This document shows, one piece after another, positions 45,576 to 56,420 of a stretch of DNA of 64,000 nt. The position numbers were made by a program, and so were the translations under genes. Position 1 is the first letter of the stretch, and the number at the start of each line of letters is the position of its first letter. The stretch is from NCBI RefSeq assembly GCF_040869045.1, contig NC_090319.1, positions 382,369,601 through 382,433,600 on the forward strand. Reading direction: 5' to 3'. Below the pieces are notes generated by a model. That model had not been told where the DNA came from. It saw nothing but the letters and a program-made list of their open reading frames with translations, and made no database searches. This stretch comes from Eurosta solidaginis (Eukaryota > Arthropoda > Insecta > Diptera > Tephritidae).

Positions 45576-46776
45576 AATTTAAGCCACTTGTTTGCATTGT
45601 ACCCAAGTATAAGCGGTATGCTTATTTCATGAGAAACTTTTATGTTAAATAATTTTGTATTAATGTGCATATGATTTTTTATATTTGTACGAGTGGTGAG
45701 CAAACTTACAACACCTTTTCTATCTCGGTTGTTCACACATTAAAAAAAAATTAGAAATTAGAATGAGCGAAAAACGAATCTTTAGAAGCCATAAAACGTA
45801 AACGCGTTTGCACTGGAAAGAATTCTTTTGGGATCTCCAAATAAGCAAAAGATATTGTTCTGTCGCTAACCTAGTGATATGCGTTATGATCAGAAATCCG
45901 AAATGACTCATTTAATTACTCTTGTTTGATCCTTACTTCTCGAATTCTCCGTCTTGGGCTTCTGCAATTTAAATGCCTTTCATTCATCTGCTTAAGTCCA
46001 TGCTATTTAATGTTGGTATGGAAACCGTTAATCTGACCAGTTTGTAGGAAAAATTTAAATATTGGGAAAGGGTCTAAGTCTCCTACGAAATTATTATAAT
46101 TATTATAACTCTACACAAATTATTATAACTATCAAATCTATTCAAATATATGAGATTAGTTATTCTAGTAACGCAGAGCTCAGTTAGTCGTGTCTCATCA
46201 TAACTGTTCCAAAATTTCTCGCTCTCGTGCACCTCAAGGAAGCACAAAAAAGCCAACTTTTAAAGTTCTGATGCGAAGCTTCATTATCTTCCAATATAGC
46301 GTCGGAAAAAAATTATATCGTCTAGAATTAAATTAAAGTAAATTGAACTGAAGCAAAGGAAGAAATAAAAAATCCCGAAAAAATCCGGAAATTTTTCGAA
46401 CGAATCTTCCAAACGATATGGACATCCATCACAATTCAAGCTAGGCAGGAAATCCAAATCCTTATTCAGAAAATTCCTTCTTCTAACTTCGAAAGTGATG
46501 TACAATTGAACACATACAAAAAATTTTAACTGTGTTTATACTTTTCGGAGTAATATCAAAACTAATTCTGGCGTACTTTCAAATTTAGCACCAAAATAGT
46601 GCAATATGAAATTTTTTTTGCTGTATTTTACAGTATTACAATTTTTGGAGTAATCTGAACATTAATTTGTAGTTGTTGCTCTTTGTATTGAGTAGTGTGG
46701 TAGTAGCATAATACGCCACTCACACCAAACGCCATGGGTTCATGTCCCGGCCGTAGCAACATTGAAAATTTACACT
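45576..46776. other. Interval without a supported gene
   Basis: AT-rich. The frames at 45720-45911 and 46284-46505 (minus) have no recognisable domain. No second copy of the Kazal-like gene was seen. Confidence 0.5.
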
Positions 46777-47590
46777 TTTTATACTCAGCGTGCTTTGCAC
46801 ACAGAGTATATTAACAATGATTGGGTAACGGTTGGTTATACAGGTATAAATGAATCGAGATAGATATAGACTTCCATATATCAAAATCATCAGTATCGGA
46901 AAAAAATTTGATTGAGCCATGTCCGTCCGTCCGTCTGTCCTTTACTATAAGGAATGCTTTGAAAAAAAATTAAAAATCGGTTAAGGACCACACCAAATTT
47001 ATATAAAAGATTTTCGAAAGGGTCATGGACGAATCATATAAGCTATATCTTTGGAAAAAAAGCTTCATATCAATGGTATGTCATGTCCCAAGCGGATTTA
47101 TAACAGTAAATAGGAAAAACTTCAAATTTTAAAAGATGGGCGTGGTACCGCCCCTTTTATGATTAAGCAATTTTCTGTGTTTCGGGAGCCATAACTCGAA
47201 GAAAAATTAATGGATCGTAATAAAATTGGGTACCCAAATTTTCCCTATAGCAGGAAATTTTTCTAGAAAAAAGCGGACGACATCGGTTAATGACCACGTC
47301 CACTTTTATATAAAAGATTTTTAAAAGGGTCGTAGACGAAAATGATAAGCTATATCTTAGCGAAAAAGAGTTTTGTATCAATAGAATTTTACTTTCTAAA
47401 TTGAATTATAACATTAAATTGGAAAACACTACAATTTTTGAAAATGGGTCTGGCACCGCCCCTTTTTTGTCTAAGCAATTTTCAATGTTTCGGGATCCAT
47501 AACCCGAAACAAACAACAACAGCATTTCATGTGTACAGCTGGGTATGTAATGTTCGGTTTCACCCGAACTTAGACTTTCTTACATGTTTT
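46777..47590 (+). repeat. Family A-like repeat, short subfamily
   Basis: It starts tttttatactcagcgtgctt and tgcacacagagtatattaac. It has gtccgtccgtccgtctgtcc near 46920, ggcgtggtaccgcccctttt near 47139 and a second, diverged unit with gtctggcaccgcccctttt near 47448. The end is the usual hairpin ttcggtttcacccgaactta. The interior differs from the long copies, so this is a subfamily with a duplicated middle. Confidence 0.8.
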
Positions 47591-47754
47591 GTGTAAAGTT
47601 TGGAGTTTTTATTTCAAAATCAGAAAAAAAAGTTCCGAAATTTTTAACTTGATTTGTAATCCCTGAATTTATATGTGAGGTCGAATGTCAGAAAATATTT
47701 ACCTACTATTAAGTATCTCTCATAAAATTTTTATTTTTATTCACTGAAGCTTTT

Positions 47755-48400
47755 GTACCCTATGCGTTTTGTAGGGTATCAGAGCTTAAATAGAATGACC
47801 GACTGTGCTTTTTATACCTTTGATGAAAATGAAATGGTATATTAACTTTGTCACGAATCTCAAAATTGTAAGTCCTTAAAGGAAAATAGATAGACCCACC
47901 AAAAAGTATACCGAAATGATCCGGATGAGGAGCTGAGTTGTTTAGCTATGCCCGTCTGTCTGTTTGTAATCAAACTTGTCCTTCAATTTTTGAGATATCT
48001 TGATAATTTGGTAAGCGGGAGTATTTAGGTGTTCGATTAGACAGTTGTCGGAACCGACCGGTGTGGTCCATAGCATATATCCCCCATACAACCGATTTTT
48101 AAGAAAAGAGGATTTTTGTCATATCTTCCTCAGTTGATCAGATTGAAGCATCAACCATTACCTTATGCTTTCGTATATTGTACATATTGTTGTCTGAAAA
48201 AATGGATGACATATATCCCCCACAACCGATTGTTCAGATAAAAATCTTTGCGTAATTACAGCTAGAGGCTTCAAATTTCACCGAATGCTTACGTTTATGT
48301 CATATATTGTTGAAATAAGTGACTCATTGTCATAGCTATGTATTTCATGCAGACCACAAAAAATGCGAAACTTTACATCCTCACACAAACTACCTACCTA
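47755..48400 (+). repeat. Related repeat with CATATATCCCCC motifs
   Basis: A hairpin accctatgcgttttgtagggt (47757-47777) precedes tttttataccttt and a tggtatattaactttgtcac block. gcccgtctgtctgtttg (about 47949), gcatatatcccccatacaac (about 48075) and gacatatatcccccacaacc (about 48208) follow. The layout copies family A (terminal block, C/T-rich primer-like run, then a body) but the body is different. No coding content. Confidence 0.6.
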
Positions 48401-50044
48401 TTTTTATACTCAGTTTAGCAGAGCTCACAGAGTATATTAACAATGATTGGGTAACGGTTGGTTATACAGGTATAAATGAATCGAGATAGATATAGACTTC
48501 CATATATCAAAATCATCAGTATCGAAAAAAAATTCGATTGAGCCATGTCCGTCCGTCCGTCCATTAACACGATAACTTGAGTAAATCTTGAGGTATCTTG
48601 ATGAAGTTTGGTATGTAGGTTCCTGTGCACTCATCTCAGATATCGGACTATAACCACGCCCGATATCGAAAAAGTGCGATAATTCATTACCAAAGACGGA
48701 TAAAGCGATGAAACTTGGTAGGTGAGTTGAACTTATGACGCAGAATTTAAAATTAGTAAAATTGTTTACAATGGGCGTGGCACCGCCCACTTTTAAAAGA
48801 ACGTAATTTAGAAGTTTTGTAAGCTGTAATTTGGAAGTCGTTGAAGATATCATCATGAAATTTGGCAGGAATTTTACTCCTATTACTATATGTATGCATA
48901 ATAAAAATTAGCAAAATCGGAGAACGACCACGCCCACTTAAAAAAAAATTTGTTTAAAGTCAAATTTAAAAAAAAAGTTTATATATTTACAGTATATAAG
49001 TAAATTATGTCAACATTCAACTCCAGTAATGATATGGTGCAACAAAATACAAAAATAAAAGAAAATTTCAAAATGGGCGTGGCTCCGCCCTTTTTCATTT
49101 AATTTGTCTAGGATACTTTTAATGCCATAAGTCGAACAAAAATTTACCAATCCTTGTGAAATTTGGTAGGGGCTTAGATTCTAGGACGATAACTGTTTTC
49201 TGTGAAAAAGGGCGAAATCGGTTGAAGCCACGCCCAGTTTTTATACACAGTCGACCGTCTGTTCTTCCGCTCGGCCGTTAACACGATAACTTGAGCAAAA
49301 TTCGATATATCTTTACTAAACTCAGTTCACGTAATTATCTGAACTCACTCTGTATTGCTATAAAAAATGGCCGAAATCCGATTATGACCACGCCCACTTT
49401 TTCGATATCGAAAATTACGAAAAATGAAAAAAATGCCATAATTCTATACCAAATACGAAAAAAAGGGATGAAACATGGTACTTGGATTGGTTTATTGACG
49501 CAAAATATAACTAAAAAAAAAACTTTGTAAAATGGGTGTGACACCTACCATATTAAGTAGAAAAAAATGAAAAAGTTCTGCAGGGCGAAATCAAAAGTCC
49601 TTGGAATCTTGGCAGGAATACTGTTCGTGGTATTACATATATAAATAAATTAGCGGTACTCGACAGATGAAGGTCTGGGTCACCCTGGTCCACATTTTGG
49701 TCGATATCTCGAAAACGCCTTCACATATAAAACTACCACCACTCCCTTTTAAAACCCTCATTAATACCTTTAATTTGAAACCCATATCGTACAAACAAAT
49801 TCTAGAGTCACCCCTTGTCCACCTTTATGGCAATATCTCCAAAAGGCGTCCACCTGTAGAATTATGGCCCTCTTAAAATACTCTTTAATACCTTCCATTT
49901 GATACACATGTCATACAATCACATTCCAGGGTTACCCTAGGTTCATTTTCCTACATGGTGATTTTCCCTTACTTTGCCTCCATAGCTCCCAACTGACTAT
50001 GTAATGTTCGGTTACACCCGAACTTAGCCTTCCTTACTTGTTTA
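48401..50044 (+). repeat. Family A interspersed repeat, longest copy (1.64 kb)
   Basis: It runs from tttttatactcagtttagca to gccttccttacttgtt. Landmarks in order: gtccgtccgtccatt (48547), gggcgtggcaccgcccactt (48773), gggcgtggctccgccctttt (49075), cgaccgtctgttcttccgct (49251), a cgcccactttttcgatatcg block (49391), a ccaccactcccttttaaaac block (49736), and the hairpin ttcggttacacccgaactta (50009). Both ends carry a ctcag..gagc-type sequence. All apparent frames, such as the 139-codon frame at 48437-48856 on the minus strand, are repeated DNA and not genes. Confidence 0.95.
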
Positions 50045-50689
50045 TTTTGTATTTATCTTAAAAATTGCTTAGGTATGCACATCTGTTCACTATATATTTC
50101 ATATCTTATACAGCCGATTATTTGGATATTACGAATGGGATAAGATTAGTGATCAGCCTCGTACATGAAAGGTGAAGTCTTTTTCACAGCCGAAGACAGT
50201 CCCGTCCTTACTCGTTTTATTTATATTTTTGAACTTTCTGTAGGTTATCTTCGAAAAATAGATTTCTACTAAATCTATCTCGTTTCCAATAGAATGCGCT
50301 GGTGTGTTATATATATTTTTATACTGCTGACATATATTTACATATGTATACCCACTCTGAAATAAAAAAACCTGAAATTCTTTGAAGAAAGTGTGTGTGT
50401 TCGGATCTTTTTAACAATAATTGCAAACGTGGATGAATTGAAGTATACTTTGTAAACAAATTTTTGAGAAAATCGATAAACCCGTAAGGTACCTACATAT
50501 TTTTTACAACTCATGGAAATATCCGATTTAAGTTACAATATTTGAAGATGAATAAAAGTTCCATAGCCTGAATTTTCGCTTTTGCTTAACTGTAATATAT
50601 TGTTACAAAGGTATGTGCGTCTGTGGCAACTATTAATAACCACCAAAGGATCTTTGGCACAAAGTTTATTTATCGTTACCAAATGACCT
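50045..50689. other. AT-rich spacer with a short repeat piece
   Basis: From about 50605 sequence matching the 39900-40000 arm appears (actattaataaccaccaaag, tctttggcacaaagtttat). The rest has no feature. Confidence 0.5.
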
Positions 50690-50790
50690 AAAGACCGGAT
50701 TGGGTTAAAATTAAAAAAAAAAAAAAAATATGGCCGAATTTTCTTCGTTGTAACTTGGTTATTTAGCACCCCATTTTTAAAATTTATAGA
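50690..50790 (+). mobile_element. Truncated copy of the 3318-type hAT-like MITE
   Basis: aaagaccggattgggttaaa, a poly-A run, and gttgtaacttggttatttag with accccatttttaaaa follow the left-arm order of the MITE at 3318 and its truncated copy at 39976. The right end is missing. Confidence 0.55.
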
Positions 50791-50924
50791 TCACTAGCCT
50801 TTACGCGTGGAACCGCACGCAAGGAGAAAATGAAATATATAGGCTATACACGTTAGCCTACTTATCATTTTTTTGTAATTGAGTAAAAAAAGAACTAAAT
50901 GAGCTGATAACCTGATAGGATCCC

Positions 50925-53175
50925 CAAATGATCCAGAAATTATCCAGAAGAAGCCACGAAATGACCCCTACGCTATCACGGACGGATCCCGAAAACCATC
51001 AAGAAATGCTCCGGAAGGGTCTCCAAAAGTTCCCGGAATAGTCCCAAAAAAGTGCCGAAATGACCCCGACGGGATCCCGAACGGATCCCGAAAATTAACA
51101 AGAAATTATGCCCGAAGGGACCTCAAATGATCCCGCAAAAATCACGAAATGACCCCGACGGGATCCCGGACCATCCATAAATGATGCCGAAAGGCTTACC
51201 AAATTACGTATTACTCCCAAAAAAGTCCCGAAATGACCACGACGAGATTCCTGATGCATCCCGAAAACCATCCAGAAATTATGCCGGAAGGGACCCCAAA
51301 TGATACCGAAAAAATCACGAAATGACCCCGACGGGATCTCGGACGGATCCCGAAAACCATACAGAAATGATGCCGGAAAATACCCAAAATGATCCCGAAA
51401 TAGTCCCGAAATGACTCCGACGGGATCCCGGACGAATACCGAAAACCATCCAGAAATGATGCCGTACCCCAAATGATCCCGAAATAGTCTCGAAATTACC
51501 CCGTCGGGATCCCGGACGGAACCCGAAAATTATCCAGAAATGATGCCGAAAGGGTTCCCAAATGATCCCGTATTAGTCGCGGAAAAGTCCCGAAGTAACC
51601 CCGACGGGATCTCGTACGAATCCCGAAACTCATCTAGAAATGATGCCGGAAGGTACCACAAATGATCCCGAAAAAGTCCTGAAATGACTCCGACAGGATC
51701 TCCAACGGATCCTGAAAAACATCCAGAAAAGATTCCGGAAGGGACCCCAAATGATCCCGAAAAAGTCCCGAAATGACCCCGACGGGATACCGGACGGATA
51801 CCGAAAACCATCCAGATATGATGCCGGAAAGGTTCTCAAATGATCCCATAATATTCCCGAAATCACCCCGACGGGATCCCGGACGAATCCCGAAAACCAT
51901 CTAGAAATGATGCCGAAAGGGTCCCCAAATGATACCGTATTAGTTGAGAAAAAGTACCGAAATGACCCCGACGGGATCCCGAGGGATACCGAAAACCATC
52001 TAGAAATGGTGCCGGAAGATACACCAAATGATCCCGAAATAGTCCCGAAATGACGCCGACATGATTCCGGACGGATACCGAAAACCATCCAGAAATGATG
52101 GCGATAGGATCCCCAAATGAAGCCCGGAAATGACCCCAACGGGATCCCTGACGGATCTCGAAAACCATCTAGAAGTGATGCCGGAAGGTACCCCAAATTA
52201 TCCCGAAATAGTCTCGAAATGATGAGAGATAATGAGATATCATTATGAAAATTGTTAACTATTATAAGAAAATAATGAATAAACAAACAAAACAAACAAA
52301 TGACCCCGAAATAGTTTTGAAAAAGTCCCGAAATTACACTGACGGGATCCCGAAAATAATCCAGAAATTATCCCGGAAGGATCCCCAACAGTCCCGAAAA
52401 AGATGCCGTAAGGGTCCCCAAATGATCCCGAAATAGTCCCGAAAGGACCCTGAGGGGATCCAGAAATGATCCCGGAACAATACCGAAACGACGGGATCCC
52501 AGATGGATCCCAAAAACTATCCCGAAAAAGTCCCGAAATGACCCTGGCGGGATCCCGGACGGATCGCCAAAATCATCCAGAAATGATGCCGGAAGGGTAC
52601 CAACATCATCCCGAAAAAGTCCCGAAATTACGCATACGGGATCCCGAAAATCATCCAGAAATTATCCAGGAGGGGTCCCGAAATAGCCCTGAAATTACCC
52701 TGACGGGATCCCAGACGGATCCCGAAGACCATCCAGAATTTATCTCTGAAGGGTCCGCAAATGATCCCGAGATAGTCCGGAAAAAGTCCCAAAATGACCC
52801 TGGCGGGATCTCGGACGGATCGCGAAAATCATCCAGAAATTACGCCGGAAGGGTTCCAAAATCATCCCGAAAAAGTCCCAAAATAACCCCGACGGGATCC
52901 CGGACGGATCCAGAAAACTATAGAAATGATTCCGGAAGAGTCCCAAAATGTTCCCGAAATGATCCCGAAATAGTCACGGAAAAGTCCCGAATTGACCCCG
53001 ACGGGACACCGGACGGATCCCGAAAACCATTCAGAAATTATCCCAGAAGAGTCCCAAAGTGATCCCGAAAAAGTCCCGTAAGGATCCCGAAATGACCCCG
53101 ACGGTATCCCGGACGGATGCCGAAGACCATCGTGAAAAGATCCCGGAATGGTCTCGAAATGACCCTGACGGGATT
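50925..53175. repeat. Tandem array of about 89-bp units (about 25 units)
   Basis: Each unit reads roughly aaatgaccccgacgggatcc, cggacggatcccgaaaacca, tccagaaatgatgccggaag, ggtccccaaatgatcccgaa, then ataagtcccg-type text. Successive gacgggatc anchors near 51064, 51155, 51235, 51324, 51413 and 51497 lie 80-91 bp apart. Units differ by point changes and small deletions. A non-repeat insertion of about 75 bp interrupts at 52225-52300. Long frames on both strands (51095-51472, 51530-52295 and 52466-53062) follow from the unit's composition and are not genes. Confidence 0.95.
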
Positions 53176-53572
53176 ACAAATAAGTTGAAGCTAATTATAA
53201 AACCATGTTGTTAAGGCAGCAGGCGCGTTGGAGCGAATGAAGAGTTGCATAGAAACATACAAGTAAAGCTAATAAAAGCGTGCTAATAAAAACAATTGAA
53301 GGAGGGCGGATAGCGGGAGGAGAAGGAGAGCACAACTGATGGTTTTTTCAAAATTGTTTGGATCTCGATCTGTATGAGCCAGATACCAAATATTATTGAT
53401 TTAGGAGAAAATTTACATTGAGTTATAACAATTTATAGATTGTGCACCAGTGTGGTTGGGGAGGGGGGCGGGGGTTGGGTGGGGATGGAGGGTGTCTCTG
53501 CTCACTTTGTAAGCCCTCGACTTATTTCACCCATTGAGTTTGTAATATTGGTGAAGGTCAGTATACGTAAAG
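53176..53572. other. Flank of the array
   Basis: It includes ctcgatctgtatgagcc (53362), shared with the flank of the decayed array near 14833, and a G-rich gaggggggcgggggttgggt tract (53460-53479). No gene. Confidence 0.5.
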
Positions 53573-54403
53573 TTATTTATTTATTTATTTATTTATTTAA
53601 AATTATAGTCGACTCAAAAACAAAGCGGTCGACTGCTAAAAATTTAAGGTAAATTATATATAATTATAGGCATTACAATTTCTATTATACAGAAAGTAAT
53701 GTTATTAAGGATTAATATGTGTCCCCAGTGGCGGGTCATCGTGAGGAGCTCAGAAGGGAGCTTACGCGAGGTGCTCAGAAAGTAGCTTGGTGCCCATAAG
53801 GGGGCTGACGCGACGTGCTCATAAAGGAGCCGGATGCCCAGTAGGGGGAACGCGCAAACTGGTTGAAGTACCGATGTATCCAATCCATCCTTATACGATA
53901 TCGTGCCTCTTTTCTACGGAAGAAATAATAATTCCAGCTTTTAAAAGATAAATTAACTTGTATCTCTTAGTTTAGATAGGCGAGTATTGCATTACGTATA
54001 GTGGCAAAAGTACATTCAAGACTTATACAGCTATACAAGTCATTATAGTGCTAGCACCAGATAAGCAGAGGATTATTTTTAGCACAGTTTCGACGACAAA
54101 GGGGTAAATAAAAAGGAACGTAGTGTCTGGAAACCCTGGGAGGAACTGCAAAAAACAATCGGCTGAGAAGGTCAACAGAATCAATTTCTCCAATAATGAG
54201 CATTTGGATGAACAATACCCCCAGTAATATTCTCCGGTGTTCCAGATGGGTAAGCTAATAAGAAGAAGTCTATTTCTGTATGGTGGAAGGTGGAGACTTG
54301 AGTCCCAGTTATGGCCACGTAATGCGAATATCAAAAATTGCTTTTGAACTGACTCAAGACGCTTTATATGATTTTGAGAAACAGGGCACAAACGCATAAG
54401 CAA
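53573..54403 (-). pseudogene. Jockey-type LINE 3' end with (AAAT)n tail
   Basis: On the minus strand, 54403-54023 is a 126-codon frame with RLESVQKQFLIFALRGHNW, then LPPYRNRLLLISLP, the segment after the reverse transcriptase thumb in jockey-clade LINEs (compare R-L-E-x-V-Q-R-x-F-x-x-F-A-L...L-P-P-Y-x-x-R-x-x-L-I). About 450 bp of 3' UTR follow and the element ends in a run of AAAT units at 53600-53573. The frame begins inside the domain, so the copy is 5'-truncated. Confidence 0.8.
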
Positions 54404-54429
54404 TACTCGTTATAATGTGTAAAAATTGT

Positions 54430-54870
54430 TAAAAAGTAATTATTCGAAGGGGTCGTGGGATCCACTCCCCCCCTTTCCCCGTTGGAAAAAAATTTCGCCA
54501 GTAGACTATTGTCTCTGTCCCTATTTTCATCAAAATCCGTGTAGCCGTTCTGGCGTGATTCAGTCACAGAGACGAAAAAATATAATAAATAAATTATAAC
54601 TGTTTCTAGGGGCCGAGAACCCCCCCCCCCTTTTCAAAAAATATAGCTAGTAAGTCCTTCTAGACTATTGGCTATATGCGTGCCAAATTTCATCCAAATC
54701 CGTCCAGCCGTACTTGCGTGATTGAGTTACAAAGACAAATGTCTGGAAACACAAACATCCAAACATCCAAGCATTCAAACATCCAAACTTTCCTATTTAT
54801 AATATATATTAGATTAGATTAAATTAGTTAGATATTAGATATTACATTAGATATTAGAATATTAGATTAT
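54430..54870 (+). mobile_element. LINE-like 3' terminal repeat with TTAGA tail
   Basis: Two near-parallel halves, tccactccccccctttcccc (54459) and gagaacccccccccccttttc (54613), are each followed by tttcatc(a/c)aaatccgt, a gccgt(t/a)ctggcgtgatt-like segment and gagttacaaagac-like text. The second ends aacatccaaacatcc, tttcctatttataatatata and a decaying ttagat tail (54806-54870). This is the layout of an insect LINE 3' UTR with tandem tail. No protein frame was found. Confidence 0.55.
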
Positions 54871-55324
54871 TTTTACTTTGCGACGGTCGTCCATATATTC
54901 TTCTAATGTCCTAACTCTACTAGCGTTTTCACGTAGCTATTTTTTCATAGTTTGATGTAAAGAAAATTATACTTTAGGGGCCTATAACTGGTTTAGTAGG
55001 CAAAACTGTAATGAAACATCTTCAAAGATCAAAAGGGCACCAGTAGCAATTATAGAGCTTAGCAAGACAAATATAATGACATATACAGTATGTATAAATT
55101 TTTGGTATCTATCGGCTAACAAATAACCAAGTTGCAAGAAAATCTATTTTCAAGGACCTAAACAACTTTTATGATTCTTAGTACTTTAGGGGCGAACTTT
55201 TGCAACTTTTTATTTGGACCCACTCTAGGGATCTAACAGATATCAGGTTTCTGCAAATATATGTAAATATAATTGTATGAATAGAAGCTGAGTTTCTTTT
55301 AACATCGATCACATAAAAAAAGAC
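54871..55324. other. AT-rich spacer, MITE end piece at 55187-55228
   Basis: ttaggggcgaacttttgcaa and ctttttatttggacccactc match the right arm of the 3318 MITE. Nothing else. Confidence 0.45.
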
Positions 55325-55800
55325 GTGAGTATTGGTAACGCTCCGTTAACATGTCGATAACTTTTTCATAACAAGTCGATATCTTTTTGATAACAATTTG
55401 ATAACTTTTCGAAAAATTGTCGATAACACGCTGATAAAACATTGCGAACGAAATTGGTAAATTGTTGATGACAAATCGATAGCCTTTTGATAACTCATCA
55501 ATAAATTTTTGATAAATAATGGACAACATTTCGATACTTTTTTGACTATAAACTGATAACTTTACGATAGTTTTTTTGTTAACATATGAGTAGTTTTTTT
55601 GATAACATACCGATAAATTTTTCACAAATAATCTACAACATTCCGCTAATAAACCGATAACTCGTCGATAAATAATCACAGCCTTTATTATCGATATAAA
55701 ACTTGTAACACTTCTATATCTAATCGATAACCCGTTTATACCTCGTCGATAACACACATTATAATAAACCGAAAACTCATTTATCCAAACCGCAGTTTTT
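55325..55800. repeat. Second GATAAC minisatellite
   Basis: Repeated cgataac(t)ttttc, aaatcgatagccttttgata, gtcgataacacgctgataaa and tttgataacataccgataaa follow one another every 20-30 bp. The minus-strand 200-codon frame (55299-55901), rich in Tyr, Ile, Ser and Val, comes from the motif (gttatcgaa-type triplets) and has no other support. Same family as 13510-14100. Confidence 0.75.
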
Positions 55801-56084
55801 GCGGTCAGCTTCGTACTGTTCTTGGAATATGGTGAGCATTGTCGTCGTATGTTACACATAAAAGTGAGTAATCGTAGGCATGACCACAGCGTATGCCACA
55901 AAGAAATAAGGTCTGTTATTTTTTTATATCGCTTTCCTAATAATAACAGATAAAATGGGTGAGGCGTCTAATGAGCTCCATCAAGGGCGTTTTGCATTAG
56001 GTCCCCATCTCCAAAAAAAAATTTGGCATTTTATTGGGAACGAAAGTATACTAAGGGTATTGAGAGTATTATCAACATCAATTC
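55801..56084. other. Short spacer
   Basis: No feature. Confidence 0.5.
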
Positions 56085-56420
56085 ATGGCGCTTAACCGCC
56101 TAAGCGATTATGGCCGTTTCGTAACAAGTTACGCCAGCTATACTCTTTTCAGCGATAACTGACGCCAATTGGAGCGACAAGGTGGGTCAAATCAAATGGA
56201 GGAGCCCTTCATTTGCATCCAAAGGGCGGAGTCAACTAAAATACTTTCTTTGCCGAGAGTCTTTTTCCATTCGCATAGCATGTCCTAGCCAGACTTTTGA
56301 TTTTTATTCGCTGCATTATCGTCATATCTGCGTAAAGCTCATACAGCGCGTATACCTCCTTCAATACTCGACCGTTCGCATCACGGCCAGGACCATAAAT
56401 CGCTGGTATCATCTTTAATA
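56085..56420 (-). pseudogene. RTE-type LINE 3' part, minus strand
   Basis: The plus strand starts ggcgcttaaccgcctaagcg and continues ataactgacgccaattggag, aaaatactttctttgccg, ttcgcatagcatgtcctagc, ttcgctgcattatcgtcata, tgcgtaaagctcatacagcg. It is the reverse of the C-terminal coding part (R-x-R-W-x-G-H-x-M-R-M region, then W-R-Q-L) seen at 26900-27215. Stops break every frame. The 78-codon plus frame here is a shadow. Confidence 0.8.

Noticed and set aside
48437..48856. 139-codon minus frame
   Set aside because: It overlays a family A repeat, whose other copies break the frame.
51630..52295. 221-codon frame in the array, the longest in the window
   Set aside because: It reads the tandem unit in successive phases; there is no unique sequence or start context, and the same occurs on the other strand.
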